Assembly (NCBI GenBank): GCA_035236585.1
Contig: CP141128.1
Location: forward strand, 28,177,618-28,241,617
Direction of reading: 5' to 3'
DNA: 64,000 bases
Source: Warburgia ugandensis
Taxonomy: Eukaryota > Streptophyta > Magnoliopsida > Canellales > Canellaceae
The position numbers and the translations under genes were made by a program. Positions 11,819 through 23,206 of the stretch are shown here, piece after piece (position 1 is the first letter of the stretch; every line of letters begins with the position of its first letter). Under the pieces are notes generated by a model. That model had not been told where the DNA came from and searched no databases. It saw only the letters and a list, made by a program, of their open reading frames with translations.

Positions 11819-12131
11819 ATGCCTCCATGGAGATGTAGTATTGGCTTGCCATCACCACTGGATGTACAGGCAGTAGATGGGGCCAAGGGTAGTAGCCAAG
11901 CCTGAGGTGACCCAACTAATGAGGTCATCGACCTCTTACTCTAGAGGATGACTGAAAGGTTGTGAGCCTTAGCTGGCACATCAAGTGCAGATGAGGCAGT
12001 GGATCCAGAAGGAGGGAGATATCCCCCAACAGACAACCTTCTCAAGAGATTTAGAAGGCTTGCTCCTATGTTCTCTAGCAGAGATTGCCTAAAGGCAATA
12101 GATACTTGGTTGTTTGTTACAAAGAGGATCT
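11819..12131 (+). pseudogene. Element H gag, N-terminal part (broken)
   Basis: A frame starting ATG at 11819 (MPPWRC...) continues without frameshift to 12131 but contains stops at about codons 28, 41 and 48. It is recognisable as Ty3/gypsy chromovirus Gag by the stretch FRRLAPMFSSRD followed by AIDTWLFVTKRI, the usual 'F..L.PP.F.G...A..WL....RIF' core. The frame is cut after the codon ATC by insertion of a solo LTR and resumes in phase at 14994 with TTC GAG GCA ATG. Gag would form the nucleocapsid of virus-like particles. The copy is non-functional. Upstream is the H PBS; downstream is the solo LTR. Confidence 0.8.
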
Positions 12132-14369
12132 TGATAAGTTTCAATTTTGTATTAAAATTTCCCAATAAGTAGCCCATGTCTTATAAAAGATAGGCATAAT
12201 TTTAGTGTTTTTTTTGGAACTTGATAAGACATGCATTTCTGACCTAATAATCCAAAAGTTTGATATTTTGCAAATTTAGAAGCAAATCCAAAGTATTTAA
12301 ATCCGTAGAGTTTTTTACAGGTCGAGCTACATGGTTAGCTCTCTAAGGGTGTAGGGGGTGGCATGCCCTTGCCAAGTTGTTGGGGAAAAGCCCTTAGAAG
12401 CAATTGGAAGAAGTCAAAGATAAATAAAATGATCCATGCAAAAGGCCATACATTTTCATCAACTTTGAGTGAGAATTAGAACCATACACAAGGTTTCTTA
12501 GTCCAACTAAGAAACCTAAGGAAACCAAGCTACTCAAGCCTTGAATTCATGCATTAAAGCCACTTAAACCACCAAGGAATGACCCATCAAGCCATAAATG
12601 AATTCTACATGGACCCACATGATTGGAGCATCAAAATAAGCAACTATCGTATTTTAAAAGTGTGATTTTTAAGGGATTTTAGAGAGAATTGTAAAAAGTA
12701 AGATGATCATGCATTGAGAGACCATCAAGAGAGAAAGTCCCACTTTCCTAATCCATATCCTAACCTTTTTCTCCACACAAGATAGGGTTCCACATTTTTT
12801 GACTTAATAAGGGAGCCAGCTTCTTAGACATTGATGTCTCCCTCCTTGCTTAGTTGTCAATTTTGGTGATTTCCTAATTAGGAAATCCCTAGATCTATCT
12901 CCATTTAAAGCACATCAAACCCTAGGTTTTTTCTAAATTTTTTACCTTATTTCCTTATCCATTATTTTCTCCCTTCCAGCCAATCACCATCAAATTAGAA
13001 GGGAAGGAGATCCACCCACCTTCCTAAAGAAAAAGACGCCCAGCTGTGCACTCGCTTTCTTACATCATCTTCCACCTAACATTCCTCATTCAAAACCTTA
13101 TATCTAGATCTTCTTTCCTCTTTGATTGAGCCTTTCCTAAGTTAGAAACCTGGCCATCTATAAATCCCCTATGGTTCCTATGTTCTAGTGGTTAGATGAG
13201 ATAGCCTTAAATTCTAGCTTTGTTTTGGTGATTCTTTACAACTTGCCCATTGAGTTTTCTTTAGTGATTTTCATCCTTTGGATTTCTAGCTGTCTCTTTA
13301 GTTATTTTCTCTCCAATTCAAGTTAGTAGTTTGCTTTTATTGTTTTAATTCCATTGTGTTAGTTTTTCATTGTTTTGCTTTCTAGTTCTATACTCATCTT
13401 TCCACATATCTTTTCCTCTTTTATTTGCTTCACTTTCATTAGTTTTTCTTCTATAATAGTGACAACTAGGAGAAAAAATAGCTTGCAACCTTACTTTCTC
13501 CCTTAATAATTTCATGTTTTTCTCCTTCAGTTCCACTTAGTTTTAGGAATTTTTTTCATAGTTAGTTCATCCATCTGGCCATCTTCTCTCTTGAATTGCT
13601 TTCTAGGTTTTCTTTACATGTCATCATATTTTAGATTGAAATCTTGAGATTGATTTTTGTTTGTAGTTTACATCAAGTTTTATGCCTTAGAATTGTACAG
13701 AATTTTCAGATTCAATTAAATGTAATATGCATACTATTTTGGGTGTATTTTGGCATTGATTTTATGAAATTATTTGAGGATTCTTGAATTATAATGTTTC
13801 TATCATCAAATTACTTTAGATCTGGGTTTTTATCTTGCATAAAAGTTATTGTTTCAGTTGCTTTATATGCTTGATTTAAGTTGAAGTTCTAAGTACTTAA
13901 AATCTGAAAATTTTCTCCTTAATTTTATGCTTTGTTTCTAGTGTTTCATCATCTCTACTGCAAATAGAATGAAAGGAGCACTTCACTTGAAAGAGAGGGG
14001 AAATTCTAACCAAAATCTTTTCGCATAGAGTAGATTCGTAGTGATATATATCTAATTACACCCGGCATATGATTCACACTCTAGAGAAAGAAAAATCAAC
14101 AACATCAGTAACATTAGGAAAAGAATTTTGACCCCTGATTTTCTTGAATTCTTAAGAAGCCATTTAGATTTTGGGTTTGTTTATTAAGTGCATAGCTTAT
14201 GTTTCATGTAGTTTACTTTTGAACCATTAAATCTTGCCATCTTTGAACCCATGAACCATGTGCGCCATCCTTGGATAGTACACATGGAACTTGGGTTAGT
14301 TTGATTTGATTCTAGATTAGCTTAGTTACATAATCATGTTTTGGAAGTTGTTAATTAGTTACTTGTATC

Positions 14370-14770
14370 AGTTTAGAAAGTTTTTTTTTTTTGGCAAGTT
14401 CCATCTTTAGAAAGTTTTAGGATTATGAAGTGTTAAATTTAGAAAGTTTCCTTAATTATTGTTTTCATTTACATGCATGTTTCTAATTTCTTGTTAAATA
14501 TAATTAGATTTCATTAGTTACTTTTTTTTGCATGTTACTTTAATTTTAGAAAGTTCTCTAATTTGGTTTTAGAAAGTTTCTAATTCTTGTTTAGGAAAGT
14601 GTTAATTTAGGAACGTGTCATTTGTAGTATTTTCCTTAAGTTAAGTTGCTTAGTTTAATTCATTCTAATTTTACTATAGTTTCCTTTAGTTGAATGCATG
14701 TTAGTTAGGTAAGTTTCCATTTTCATTGTTTAGCTTTATTTTAAGCAAGTTTCCTTTAGTCATTGTTCCT
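14370..14770. repeat. Irregular short repeats (TTTAGAAAGTTT, AAGTTTCC)
   Basis: The words TTTAGAAAGTTT and GTTTCCTTTAG recur at irregular 20-60 bp spacing near the 3' side of the solo LTR. This is a low-order minisatellite-like texture with no coding content. Confidence 0.55.
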
Positions 14771-14822
14771 AATTTCATGCATATTACCATTCTTGTTAAC
14801 TTTAAATTCTAGTTTAATCATC

Positions 14823-14824
<2 letters not shown>

Positions 14825-14858
<34 letters not shown>
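14825..14858. repeat. (CT)17 microsatellite
   Basis: Uninterrupted CT repeats close to the 3' end of the solo LTR. Confidence 0.97.
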
Positions 14859-14860
<2 letters not shown>

Positions 14861-14993
14861 ATGAAGTTCAGTGATTTAAATAAGATCCAATATATTGATA
14901 ATTTATGAGATTCTTTATGGAATAGACCTCTTAGGTGTACAATACTACTTGAATTCAAGCACTTGTTAGTAATTTTAAAGTTACACAATGTCT

Positions 14994-15569
14994 TCGAGGC
15001 AATGGAAGTGCCAGAGGATCATCAAGCTATAGTGGCCACTTCTGTTTCAACAAGTGATGCAACGCAATAGTGGCCAACTACTATGAGCAATTTCTTTGAG
15101 GATGGTGACGTGATTACTTGGGATGACTTCAAGGTCGCCTTTATAGATAGTTTTATTCCCCTACATCTTTAGGAGAAGATGGAGCTAGACTTCATGACAC
15201 TTGTGCGAGGCACAAAGATAGTGCAGTATGAAGTTGTGGAGTTAGCATCTATTTTGGAGCAGAGAGCCGATCAGAAGTTTGTGCTAGGGCTGAATTTTAA
15301 CCTAAGCACTAGACTTTGACTTCATAGCCCACCATTGTAGCTCAAGCTATGGAGCTAGCATCTATTTTGGAGCACGAGTTGAGGGATCTCAACAAAGACA
15401 TGGGCAAATTTTGTGGCCCTAAGCCATTGGTAGGAGGAATTGAGAAGAAGAGATTTACTCCTAGTAAGATGGTTGCACGGCCTATCTGACCAACACAAGA
15501 ATATGCCAGGAGCAAAGACAGTGATAAAGGGTGTGCTAGAGGTGTCAACATCATCATCCCAGCCAACCT
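14994..15569 (+). pseudogene. Element H gag, C-terminal capsid part
   Basis: Resumes gag in phase after the solo LTR: FEAMEVPEDH, then MSNFFEDGDVITWDDFKVAF and IDSFIPLHL, LDFMTLVRGTKIVQYE. This is the conserved 'ITWEEFK..F...Y.P......K..EF..L.QG...V..Y' block of chromovirus capsids. Frameshifts and stops interrupt it. A partly duplicated phrase, GAGTTAGCATCTATTTTGGAGCA versus GAGCTAGCATCTATTTTGGAGCA (about 15240 and 15352), suggests a local duplication of roughly 112 bp. It lies immediately upstream of the zinc knuckle. Confidence 0.8.
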
Positions 15570-15632
15570 TGTTTTGGATCAGGTTGATGTATTACTTGTG
15601 GCCAACCAGGCCACATGGCATGGGATTGTCCT
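15570..15632 (+). pseudogene. Element H gag zinc knuckle (CCHC)
   Basis: Translation from 15570 reads CFGSG, a stop, then C-I-T-C-G-Q-P-G-H-M-A-W-D-C followed by PRA. This is an intact CX2CX4HX4C nucleocapsid knuckle (15588-15629) with all four metal ligands, preceded by one stop codon (TGA at 15585). In retroelements it binds genomic RNA. It lies between capsid and protease as expected. Confidence 0.88.
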
Positions 15633-15779
15633 AGAGCTAATAGAGTGGGATAGCCTCAGTGAGATCAAGAACGAGATCGGGCACCTCAATAGGACCAGGC
15701 ACCCAGGAGTCAAGGGCGAGTGTTCACTCTTACCACCAGCTAAGCTCATGCATCTAGCGCCATCATGGAAGGTACTCAT

Positions 15780-16105
15780 GTTGTTGCAGATAGATTTCCA
15801 CTCGGGCTTATTGATCATGGATCCACCCTTTCTTTCATCTCGCATAGTTTTGGTGCATGCTTGGATGTTCCTTCGAGTAGACTCGAAATTTTATTAAAGG
15901 TTAGCACATTGATGGGTGAACCGATGATAGTATAGGACTTTGTCCAAGATGTGCCTATGGTTATCTTGGACAAGAGAGTGAGCACAGACTTCATTATACT
16001 TAACATGGTAGACTTCAACATTATATTGGGCTTGGATTGGTTGGTTGAGCATAGAATCCTAGTTGACTATAGAAAGAAGGTCACCGTATTCCCAAGGTGG
16101 TGAGT
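15780..16105 (+). pseudogene. Element H aspartic protease
   Basis: Frame from 15807 reads LIDHGSTLSFISHSFG and, further on, a frame reads FIILNMVDFNIILGLDWL, the usual 'DSGSTHSFI...' and 'ILGMDWL' landmarks of Ty3/gypsy proteases. The active-site triplet D-S/T-G is D-H-G here (15813-15821), so the catalytic Ser/Thr is replaced. Frameshifts and a stop lie between the two landmarks. The domain would cleave the polyprotein; this copy is dead. The open frame 15815-16021 on the minus strand is only its antisense. Confidence 0.8.
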
Positions 16106-16254
16106 CATTGGGTTTTTAGGGAAGATTGCATACTATGGGTGTGAGTATCATCTTAAGAAGTCTTTTTTCTTATGTGGAGACATAAGAGGAGCAGATACCA
16201 TGCATTGATGAGATTGATGTTGTGCATGATTTTGGATATGTGTTCCAGATAAGT

Positions 16255-17124
16255 TGTCAGGGTTGCTACCTAAGAGGGAGATGGAGTTCACCATTGAGTT
16301 ATTGCTAGAGCGACTCTCATCTCCAAGGCTCCATACCACATGGCTCTGGTAGAGCTTAAGGAGCTAAATTTGTAGTTATAAGAGCTACTATATCCAAGTT
16401 TCATATGCCCTAGTGTATTCCTATGGCAAGCACCGTCCTATTTTTCAAGAAGATATAAGGCTCCTTGAGGTTGTGCATAGTTTACAGGGTGTTGAATGAG
16501 GTAATAGTGAAGAACAAGTACCCACTTCCTCGTATTGATGACTTGTTTCATCAATGACAGTTAGCCAAGGTTTTCTCTAAGGTTGACCTAAGGGAAGGAT
16601 ATCACCAGTAGAGGATGTGGGATCGAGATATTCCCAAGATAACATTTAAGACTTGATATGGCCACTACGAATTTCTAGTGACACCATTTGGGTTAACGAA
16701 TGCACCAACAACGTTTATGGAATTTATGAATAGAATGTTCAGAGATTGTTTGGACAAGTTAATGATCATGTTTATCTATGATATACTTGTATATTCGAGT
16801 AGTGTGTAGGAGCATAAATAACACTTAAGGACTATTTTGGACCCTCTTTGGGGGCACCAGTTGTATATCAAGTTCTCCAAGTGCAAGTTCTTGTTGGATT
16901 AGATGCATTTCTTTGGACACATCATATCCAAGGATGGGGTTGCAGTGGATTTACAAAAGGTAGAGGTAGTGGCTAGTTGGGAGAGACCCAAGACTATGAC
17001 GGACGTTGACAATTTCCTAGTTGTGGATGGGTATTACTAATGATTTATTGAAGGATTTTCCCGAATTGCACAGCCATTGATGGCCCTTACTTAGAAAGAC
17101 TAGAGGGTTAACAATTGTGAGAGG
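16255..17124 (+). pseudogene. Element H reverse transcriptase
   Basis: Landmarks in order: LPPKREMEFTIELL (about 16265), a '[13 protein letters not shown]'-type block (about 16520-16560), 'SKVDLREGYHQ' (about 16575-16605), [16 protein letters not shown] (about 16685-16730), and the polymerase box [10 protein letters not shown] (16771 onward). The last is normally F-x-D-D-x-L: the first aspartate is tyrosine (TAT, 16777-16779). Several stops and frameshifts are present. The connection region continues to 17124 ('MTDVDNFL...GYY..FIEGFS') and is then cut by element D, which inserted at AGCTT. Confidence 0.87.
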
Positions 17125-17129
17125 AGCTT
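17125..17129. repeat. Target-site duplication of element D, left copy
   Basis: AGCTT, identical to 24444-24448, flanking the TG...CA ends of D. Confidence 0.9.
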
Positions 17130-17548
17130 TGTAATGACCCCAATTTTTGTAATATTAAAATCCCATGAAAAGTTCAGTTTTTGAAGATAAGGGCATTTTA
17201 GTCATTTCACTATTCACCCCAACTGAACCAACAAATTTGGTCCTAAAAATGGTACCATTAGGTGCGTCTCTGAAAAAGGAATCCAACAAGACCAAAATCA
17301 CTTAAAACGGAGTTAAACTGAGCAAGTTATAGCCCTTTGAAGTTCAGGGGCAAAACTGTAAATTTTTACAAAAACGGATTTAACCGCAAAACACAGGGGC
17401 CCATTTTGATACGGGCACCCTTCATCTTCAACCTCCTAGAGGTTTCTGGAACAGCAGTGTTTCAAGGAGAAACCACCGCCATTCTAGAGGTTTCTCCACC
17501 GCCATTCAAAGGCGGTTAGAACCCCTCCAGAACCCTCTTTAAAAGCCC

Positions 17549-17556
17549 TATAAATA
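17549..17556 (+). promoter_or_regulatory. TATA box of LTR D (5' copy)
   Basis: CCCTATAAATAGAGC is a textbook plant TATA element. The identical sequence is retained in the 3' LTR (23626-23633). It sits ~420 bp into the LTR, so transcription would start near 17580. That the element uses it is inferred. Confidence 0.75.
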
Positions 17557-19381
17557 GAGCTCTTGGGAGCCTCTAATGGAAGCCCAAAACATGGGAGAAA
17601 ACCCGTTGAGGAGCAGCAACCTAGAGGAGAAAACGTGGAGAGAAAACCAGCCACGAAGCAGGTACGCACAAAAAATCCCCAAACCCATCTCACCCACAGT
17701 CCTAGGCTCGGTTTCCCTAGGTTTTTGCATAAAAATCCATGGAGAATAGGTCTCTAGGGAGTCACCAAGGACCTTCGGACGTACCCAGGGCCACACTGGT
17801 TCCTCAGGGACGAACTAGGGCATCCCAAGGACTCCCCGGTCCCCCAACGACCAAGACGCTTAGACAGACGAGACGTGTTGAACGCGTCTGAGAGGAACCA
17901 AACGGGCGTGTCCATGGACGCGCCCGCTAAAGAGGAAAATGGTCGGAGCGTACCGCGCGTCTGCAGACGTGCTCGCTAAGGCGCACGCCGCAGATGCGTA
18001 GTGCATTAGCAAAGGCGTCATTTTTGGTTTGTTAAGGAAGCCAGGGCGCATGACGCTGACGCGCAGCGCCCTAGCATTCCGTCTTTTAATTCTTAAGGGT
18101 CTTATGTACGTGCGACACTAAAACACTTATAACTTGAGATCTAGAGCTCCGATTGAGGCCTTGCAAAAGGCGTTGTGTCCATGTCAATGACGCGGACACA
18201 TCTAAACTATAAAATCCCTAATCAAGGCCCAATCAAAGGTGGGCATGACCCTTAGAATAGGATGGTGGCGCGTGGCCACTAGAACATTGGGAAACTGAGG
18301 ATACCAAGGCCCAAGTAGGACCTTAGGACACCCATAGGCATAGGGATGGATCCCTAATGCCTAAGTAAAAAGACCAATTACTCTAAAACCTATAAAAGAT
18401 AGGTCAAACTTACCTTGATTCCCGAAACCATGATCAGCAGCGTCCGAGGATAAAAGGGTTAGCGCGACCTAGCCAGGTAGGTGCTCTATCACTATTAGAT
18501 TTTTTTTAAAAGATCTATTATTGTTTTGAGAACATATGTTATAAGTATATGACTTGTTTAGCATGACTTGATTCACCATGCATATGATAAATGTTTTGTA
18601 CATAGACATGTTTCGTAAAAGATTGCATATACATTGTGCACATATATGTTTTGTAAACAAGTTCATACATTGCATGATTTAAGTACTTGCAAAGATTGCA
18701 TGTCCTTGAGGGTTGCCAAAAGACGCTGGAGTGCCAAGGGCCAGGCAGTTGTGAGGGACCCAAAGAGGACTGGTTTTGAAAAGAGGTTTTTGCTTGTTTG
18801 CATGATAAGTGTAGCCTTAGCCGATGAGGACGGGCTGCTGAGGGTGGGCCGATAAGGACGGGCCAGAGAGAGCTGACAGGCTTCTAGGCTGTCAGGATTC
18901 TAGGCAAGGTTATGACTTTGAATGCGAGACTAGCATTGCATGCATGTTTTGCAACCGATTTCATAAATTGCATGATTTACGACGAATAAGTGTTATAGGC
19001 CCCGTGGAGGCTATGACCGAGTGTCCTCAGGTACCCGGGGACCACACGGTGAGGAGGTCGTGGGCATAGTGGACCTTATGGTTTGATGATTTATGTGCAT
19101 TGCATATGGCATGATATGAGGTTGGTCGACCATACCATGATAGATATCCATGAGTTGGATTCCATGAAGCATTTTATGCACATCATAATGCTATGATATA
19201 TATGTATATGATACTTTCGATTTTGGATTATATGATCCTTTAAGTCATTAGTATTTCAGTTTGACAATGGATTTTGATGTCGATGTTGAACTTGAGTATT
19301 CAAACATGCACATGTTTTGGAAAGAGCATATGATTTTTAAACATCACATGCATTATAAAACTAGTAGTGATAGACTCCTAC

Positions 19382-19427
19382 TGAGTATAGTATATACTCA
19401 CCCTATCCTTAACATTTTTCAGGATAG
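19382..19427 (+). promoter_or_regulatory. Paired hairpins near the 3' end of LTR D
   Basis: Hairpin 1: TGAGTATA-GTA-TATACTCA (19382-19400), 8-bp perfect stem. Hairpin 2: CTATCCT, 11-base loop, AGGATAG (19403-19427), 7-bp perfect stem. Hairpin 1 is conserved with the same stem in the inverted fragment at 29237-29255. LTRs C and F have a TGAG...CTCA hairpin at the equivalent site. Confidence 0.7.
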
Positions 19428-19800
19428 TTCCACTCACAAATAGACGACGCCTCAGGAGATATTAGTGCTACGAGCAAGTAAATTAAAAAGGAGACAGTTA
19501 TATATGTAAGTAAACTCTCAACCCTTTGGACATGTATTTGCATTTAATTACAGTTGGGCTGTGTGCTGTGACTGGATAGACCTGGGGAAAAACATTTATG
19601 ATTTCTGAAGTTTTTCAAAAACTACTTTGGTTGTTGTGAAGGCAAATGACACTCGGGGTTTTCAAAAATGAGTTTAAAACTAAAAGGTTTTCCGCTGCAT
19701 TGCATGGTTTCTATGAAATGGTTTTCAAATAGGGATGCATCCCGCCTTAGGAAATTAGGTATTGCATTTAAAAATGCATGAGAAAACCCGGGTCGTCACA

Positions 19801-19815
19801 GTTGGTATTAGAGCC
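19801..19815 (+). other. Primer binding site of element D (tRNA-Met)
   Basis: GTTGGTATTAGAGCC directly follows the LTR end. It matches the plant initiator tRNA-Met PBS TGGTATCAGAGC apart from C to T. Confidence 0.88.
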
Positions 19816-22800
19816 CAGGTTTTATCCTTTCACAGCCAGTCGAGCATGTCCAAGGGTCATAGACAATAGAGAAAATCAAGGAGAAGTAGTATAAATAGGA
19901 GTAGTAGAGATGGCTACTTCTATTTGAGGATTACAATATTAATGCACAAGGCAGTTCACCATAAATAAATAGGTAAAATAAGGCTTGGTCTAAATACTTA
20001 GACATTGGATTGCTTGAACCCTATCAAATCATAGGAATTAAGGAATGTTGTGCCGTAGTGCAAAGATGAAATCTCATATCAGGATCATATTATGAGAATG
20101 ATGAATGAGGATGTTAGTGAACTTATTGGTAGATAGTTCTGACCTGCAATAAAGTAATCTCATCAAAGATGAGAAAATGAGAAAATCGAAGAACCTAGAT
20201 GGCTATCTTACCATCATAATGAATATTAAAATATGAGCACACTATCACAAGGATATGATATGAGTATGATAAGAGATATAAAAGATGGACTCTGGGAAGA
20301 TTTTGACGATAATCTAAGAGGGATGAGAACGCAAGATGATATTAGGAGATGACTGTGACTCGAAACTAGGTCACAAAGGTATGAATCTTGGAGGACTTAG
20401 TTTAATTTTGGATATCTTAATTGGAGTCTTATGAAGAGTGAAGTGCTACCGACTAATAATTACCTGAGTATTATGAAGCAAATCAGAAGAGGTATGCAAG
20501 TGACAGATTATGTGAATAAGAGGAACATAACACGAATATGATAAGGGAATGAATTCGACCGAGTTATCAAAAGATTTTGATGATCATCCTAAGGATGATA
20601 ATAGATTGATCCTAATATGACCGAAACATCAAAGCCATTATTAAGACATTGTATGCATTTTGTTGAGGCTATAGGCAATTGAGGATTTCAATGATCTTAA
20701 GACAGTTTAGAATTTCTGAGAAGCATTCAGTTTATCATATCTGTTACGTAAATTAATAGATAAAGTATCGATCATATGCAACAAAAGCATATGGAGACAT
20801 TGATCCAGGTAGACCAAATGAGGATTTTGAAGAAAAGAAAGAAAGAAATAGAGATGTAACTGTGAGTATTCTATGAAATATTGAATATTCAAAGAAGAAG
20901 ATCATGACTTCATGGAGGTACATAGAATCCCATAGAAAAGTAGATCAAACAAATGCAAAGGAATGATGATAGATGAGTTGGTGATCTTATTGCAAAAGAG
21001 TATAAAAGAGAGAAAGCATATGGGGATTAAGATTTTGAGTAGAGTATCGAATTTCAGGAGATTATGTGACAAGAAATTTTCAAAGAAGAATGGCAACCAA
21101 CTAGAAGTTAAACTTCTACAAATGGTTTGATATCAATTAGATTCTTATCAGATCCATTAGCATATGAGGAACACCAATGAATATAATCCATGAAAAAGGA
21201 AAATTTGGTGATATCTCACCTTGCCACTACATGAGTAAATAAAGTTGTATTGAAAAAGGAATTCGGTCAGGATAGTGACTTGTCCATCTATCTATCTTTA
21301 GCAAGAAGGGTACCATCAAGGATCAAATGAAGATCTTGCTATTATAGATTGGAAAAGCAAATATCTTAAGACCATTATTTAGTCATTACCTTTAGAGTTC
21401 TATTGACTAAAATAAGGGTATCCCACCATATCTAATCAAGTATGCTAGTATCTATGAGTTAGTAGTCGAAGTTATATACTTAAAGGGATGTTATAAGTCT
21501 CTAGACTTGAGTTTTCCTTGAAAGAAGTACTTGTCAAACTAAGTCAATTAAGGGTACGTGGTCAGTTGATGAGGACAGTAGCAACTGAGATAGGAGCAAA
21601 AATAAGAAGTGATCGAAACTAATATGGAAGATTTTCCAAACCCTAATGGCTACCATGACAAGGTGAAGAAGTTACTACTGACTTGGATTGAAAAGAAAGG
21701 TAGATAAGTACTGATCAATTTGGAGACCCCTGAGCTTATGACAAAGAAATATCTGGAAAGGGATCAACAGGTAATCAAATAAAGTCTTTCTATGTCTAAG
21801 GAAATGTTTATGCTTATCTGAGTCTTGTTGAACTTGTTGAGTTAACAACTTCAGTACAATTTGATATAATTGCTATTGGGGGAGAATTATGGCTATGAGA
21901 AGGCACTTGAAAGATAAAATAAGGAGGCACTTGAAAGATAAAAGTTGAGGAATTGAGAAAATCACTACTTATGAGGATACCTCCTGACAATACAGACTGC
22001 ATGGTTGACGATAAAGCCTTAATAAAAGATTGGGCAATATATTGACATAGGGAATGGAAAGAGAAAAGTTGAGGAGGCTAGCACACTATAAGCATATACC
22101 AAGTACGAAAAATTAATTGAAGAAATTTCCTAAGGACTAACCCTACTGGATTGAGTATAGAACTTTTGGATTGAAAAAGTTACTAAGAAAATCATCAAGC
22201 AAAGAAAGGACAAAGAGGATAATGACAAAAAATTCAATCATGACCTAGTAAGGGTGCTCAGTTATAAATAAGAGACTTATGGCATGAATAGGAACATTGT
22301 TGGAAGAGACTTGTGGCATGAATAGGAACATTATTAGAAATCCTAATGACAAATTGATGTGAATAGTAAGATAGGCCTCTATACGGGAACATTTGACCTA
22401 TGATGATGAATCAATCATTAACATTTGACAAGAGTTTGGATAAATTCTTTGAGAACTTCAGCATCTATGAAACTTGATGAACAATTCAGATATCCTAATT
22501 GTAATATGAGAAAGTATTATTAATGGAGGATGCTACTTAAATTATTTTATTCTGAATATAATATGGGTTGAGGAACCAAGTTATAGTAGAAAAGCTACAG
22601 ACAGTTGAAATTCGAAGTTAATCAAGGGTTTGGCTTTTATCATTGATATACTTGGAGGACACATGCTACCATTAAAGTATCTGGGGAAAACATATAAAAG
22701 AAAGATGAGAAGCAAGGTTAGACATAACAGAGAGAAGGCCACTTTTCGAAGATCTTACTGATCAGAAGGAGACATTATTGTTGAAGAGATCACTAGATGA

Positions 22801-23206
22801 AAGACAAGAAGAAAAAGGGATTATCCTAAAAAGGACTATGAGAAATAAGTGAAAGAAGTATGGAGTAATTTATACATGAATAAAGAAGCATGATCCTACA
22901 AGGAGACTATCCTATACATGAGGAGAAAAGTATAGGCATCTAAGGATTTCGAGATAGATGAATTACCACTAGAAACTGGTATTGTTAAACTGGCATGTAT
23001 AAGAGTATGCATCAGAGTACGCAGCGAAAACGACCCTTATAGGTGAGGCCTTATAGGAGGAATAATAGAAATGATAAATTGAGGATGAACCTAGATTTGA
23101 TTCCTAAGGGGGAATGCATTCACCAAGAAATCATCTATGAGACAAATACCTGGAAGATGATAATTTATGGAATTTCGAGGATGAAATTCTTTTAAGGGGC
23201 TAATAA
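19816..23206 (+). mobile_element. Internal region of element D, no coding capacity recognised
   Basis: About 3.4 kb of A/G-rich sequence with frequent stops in all frames. I recognise no gag or pol motif. The open frames at 20707-20892, 20902-21096 and 21814-22002 on the minus strand look like chance frames. The last 40 bases (AATTTCGAGGATGAAATTCT then TTTAAGGGGC) match the typical end of chromovirus pol plus polypurine tract. D is therefore probably a non-autonomous derivative of a chromovirus, or is heavily decayed. Some short phrases are locally duplicated, e.g. AGGCACTTGAAAGATAAAA at about 21900-21945 and GACTTATGGCATGAATAGGAA/GACTTGTGGCATGAATAGGAA at about 22270-22330. Confidence 0.7.

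Larger units (their letters stand above)
12132..14988 (+). mobile_element. Solo LTR of a G-type element inside H gag
   Basis: Begins TGATAAGTTTCAATTTTG, related to the G1 LTR (4972), and ends near ...AAAGTTACACAA. The flanks are GATCT (12127-12131) and TGTCT (14989-14993), a plausible decayed 5-bp TSD. Removing this segment restores the H gag frame exactly (AGG ATC TTC GAG). No primer site, gag or second LTR is present, so it is a solo LTR of about 2857 bp. It carries a (CT)17 run at 14825-14858 and TTTAGAAAGTTT-type short repeats at about 14370-14620. Open frames here (11941-12177 and 13345-13536, minus strand) are unsupported. Confidence 0.8.
17130..19800 (+). mobile_element. 5' LTR of element D
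   Basis: Starts TGTAATGACCCCAATTTTTG and ends CCCGGGTCGTCACA, 2671 bp. The first ~110 bases differ from the 3' LTR (23207 onward) at only two positions. A TATA box lies at 17549-17556 and a CpG-rich stretch at about 17860-18060. The two LTR copies have lost different CpGs in that stretch, as expected for methylated DNA decaying independently. Toward the 3' end are the hairpins at 19382-19400 and 19403-19427. The LTR is followed immediately by a PBS. Short open frames inside it occur in both copies but look non-coding. Confidence 0.93.

Noticed and set aside
15342-16021. Minus-strand frames over the gag-pol region
   Set aside because: Antisense shadows of the decayed chromovirus; the plus strand carries the recognised motifs.
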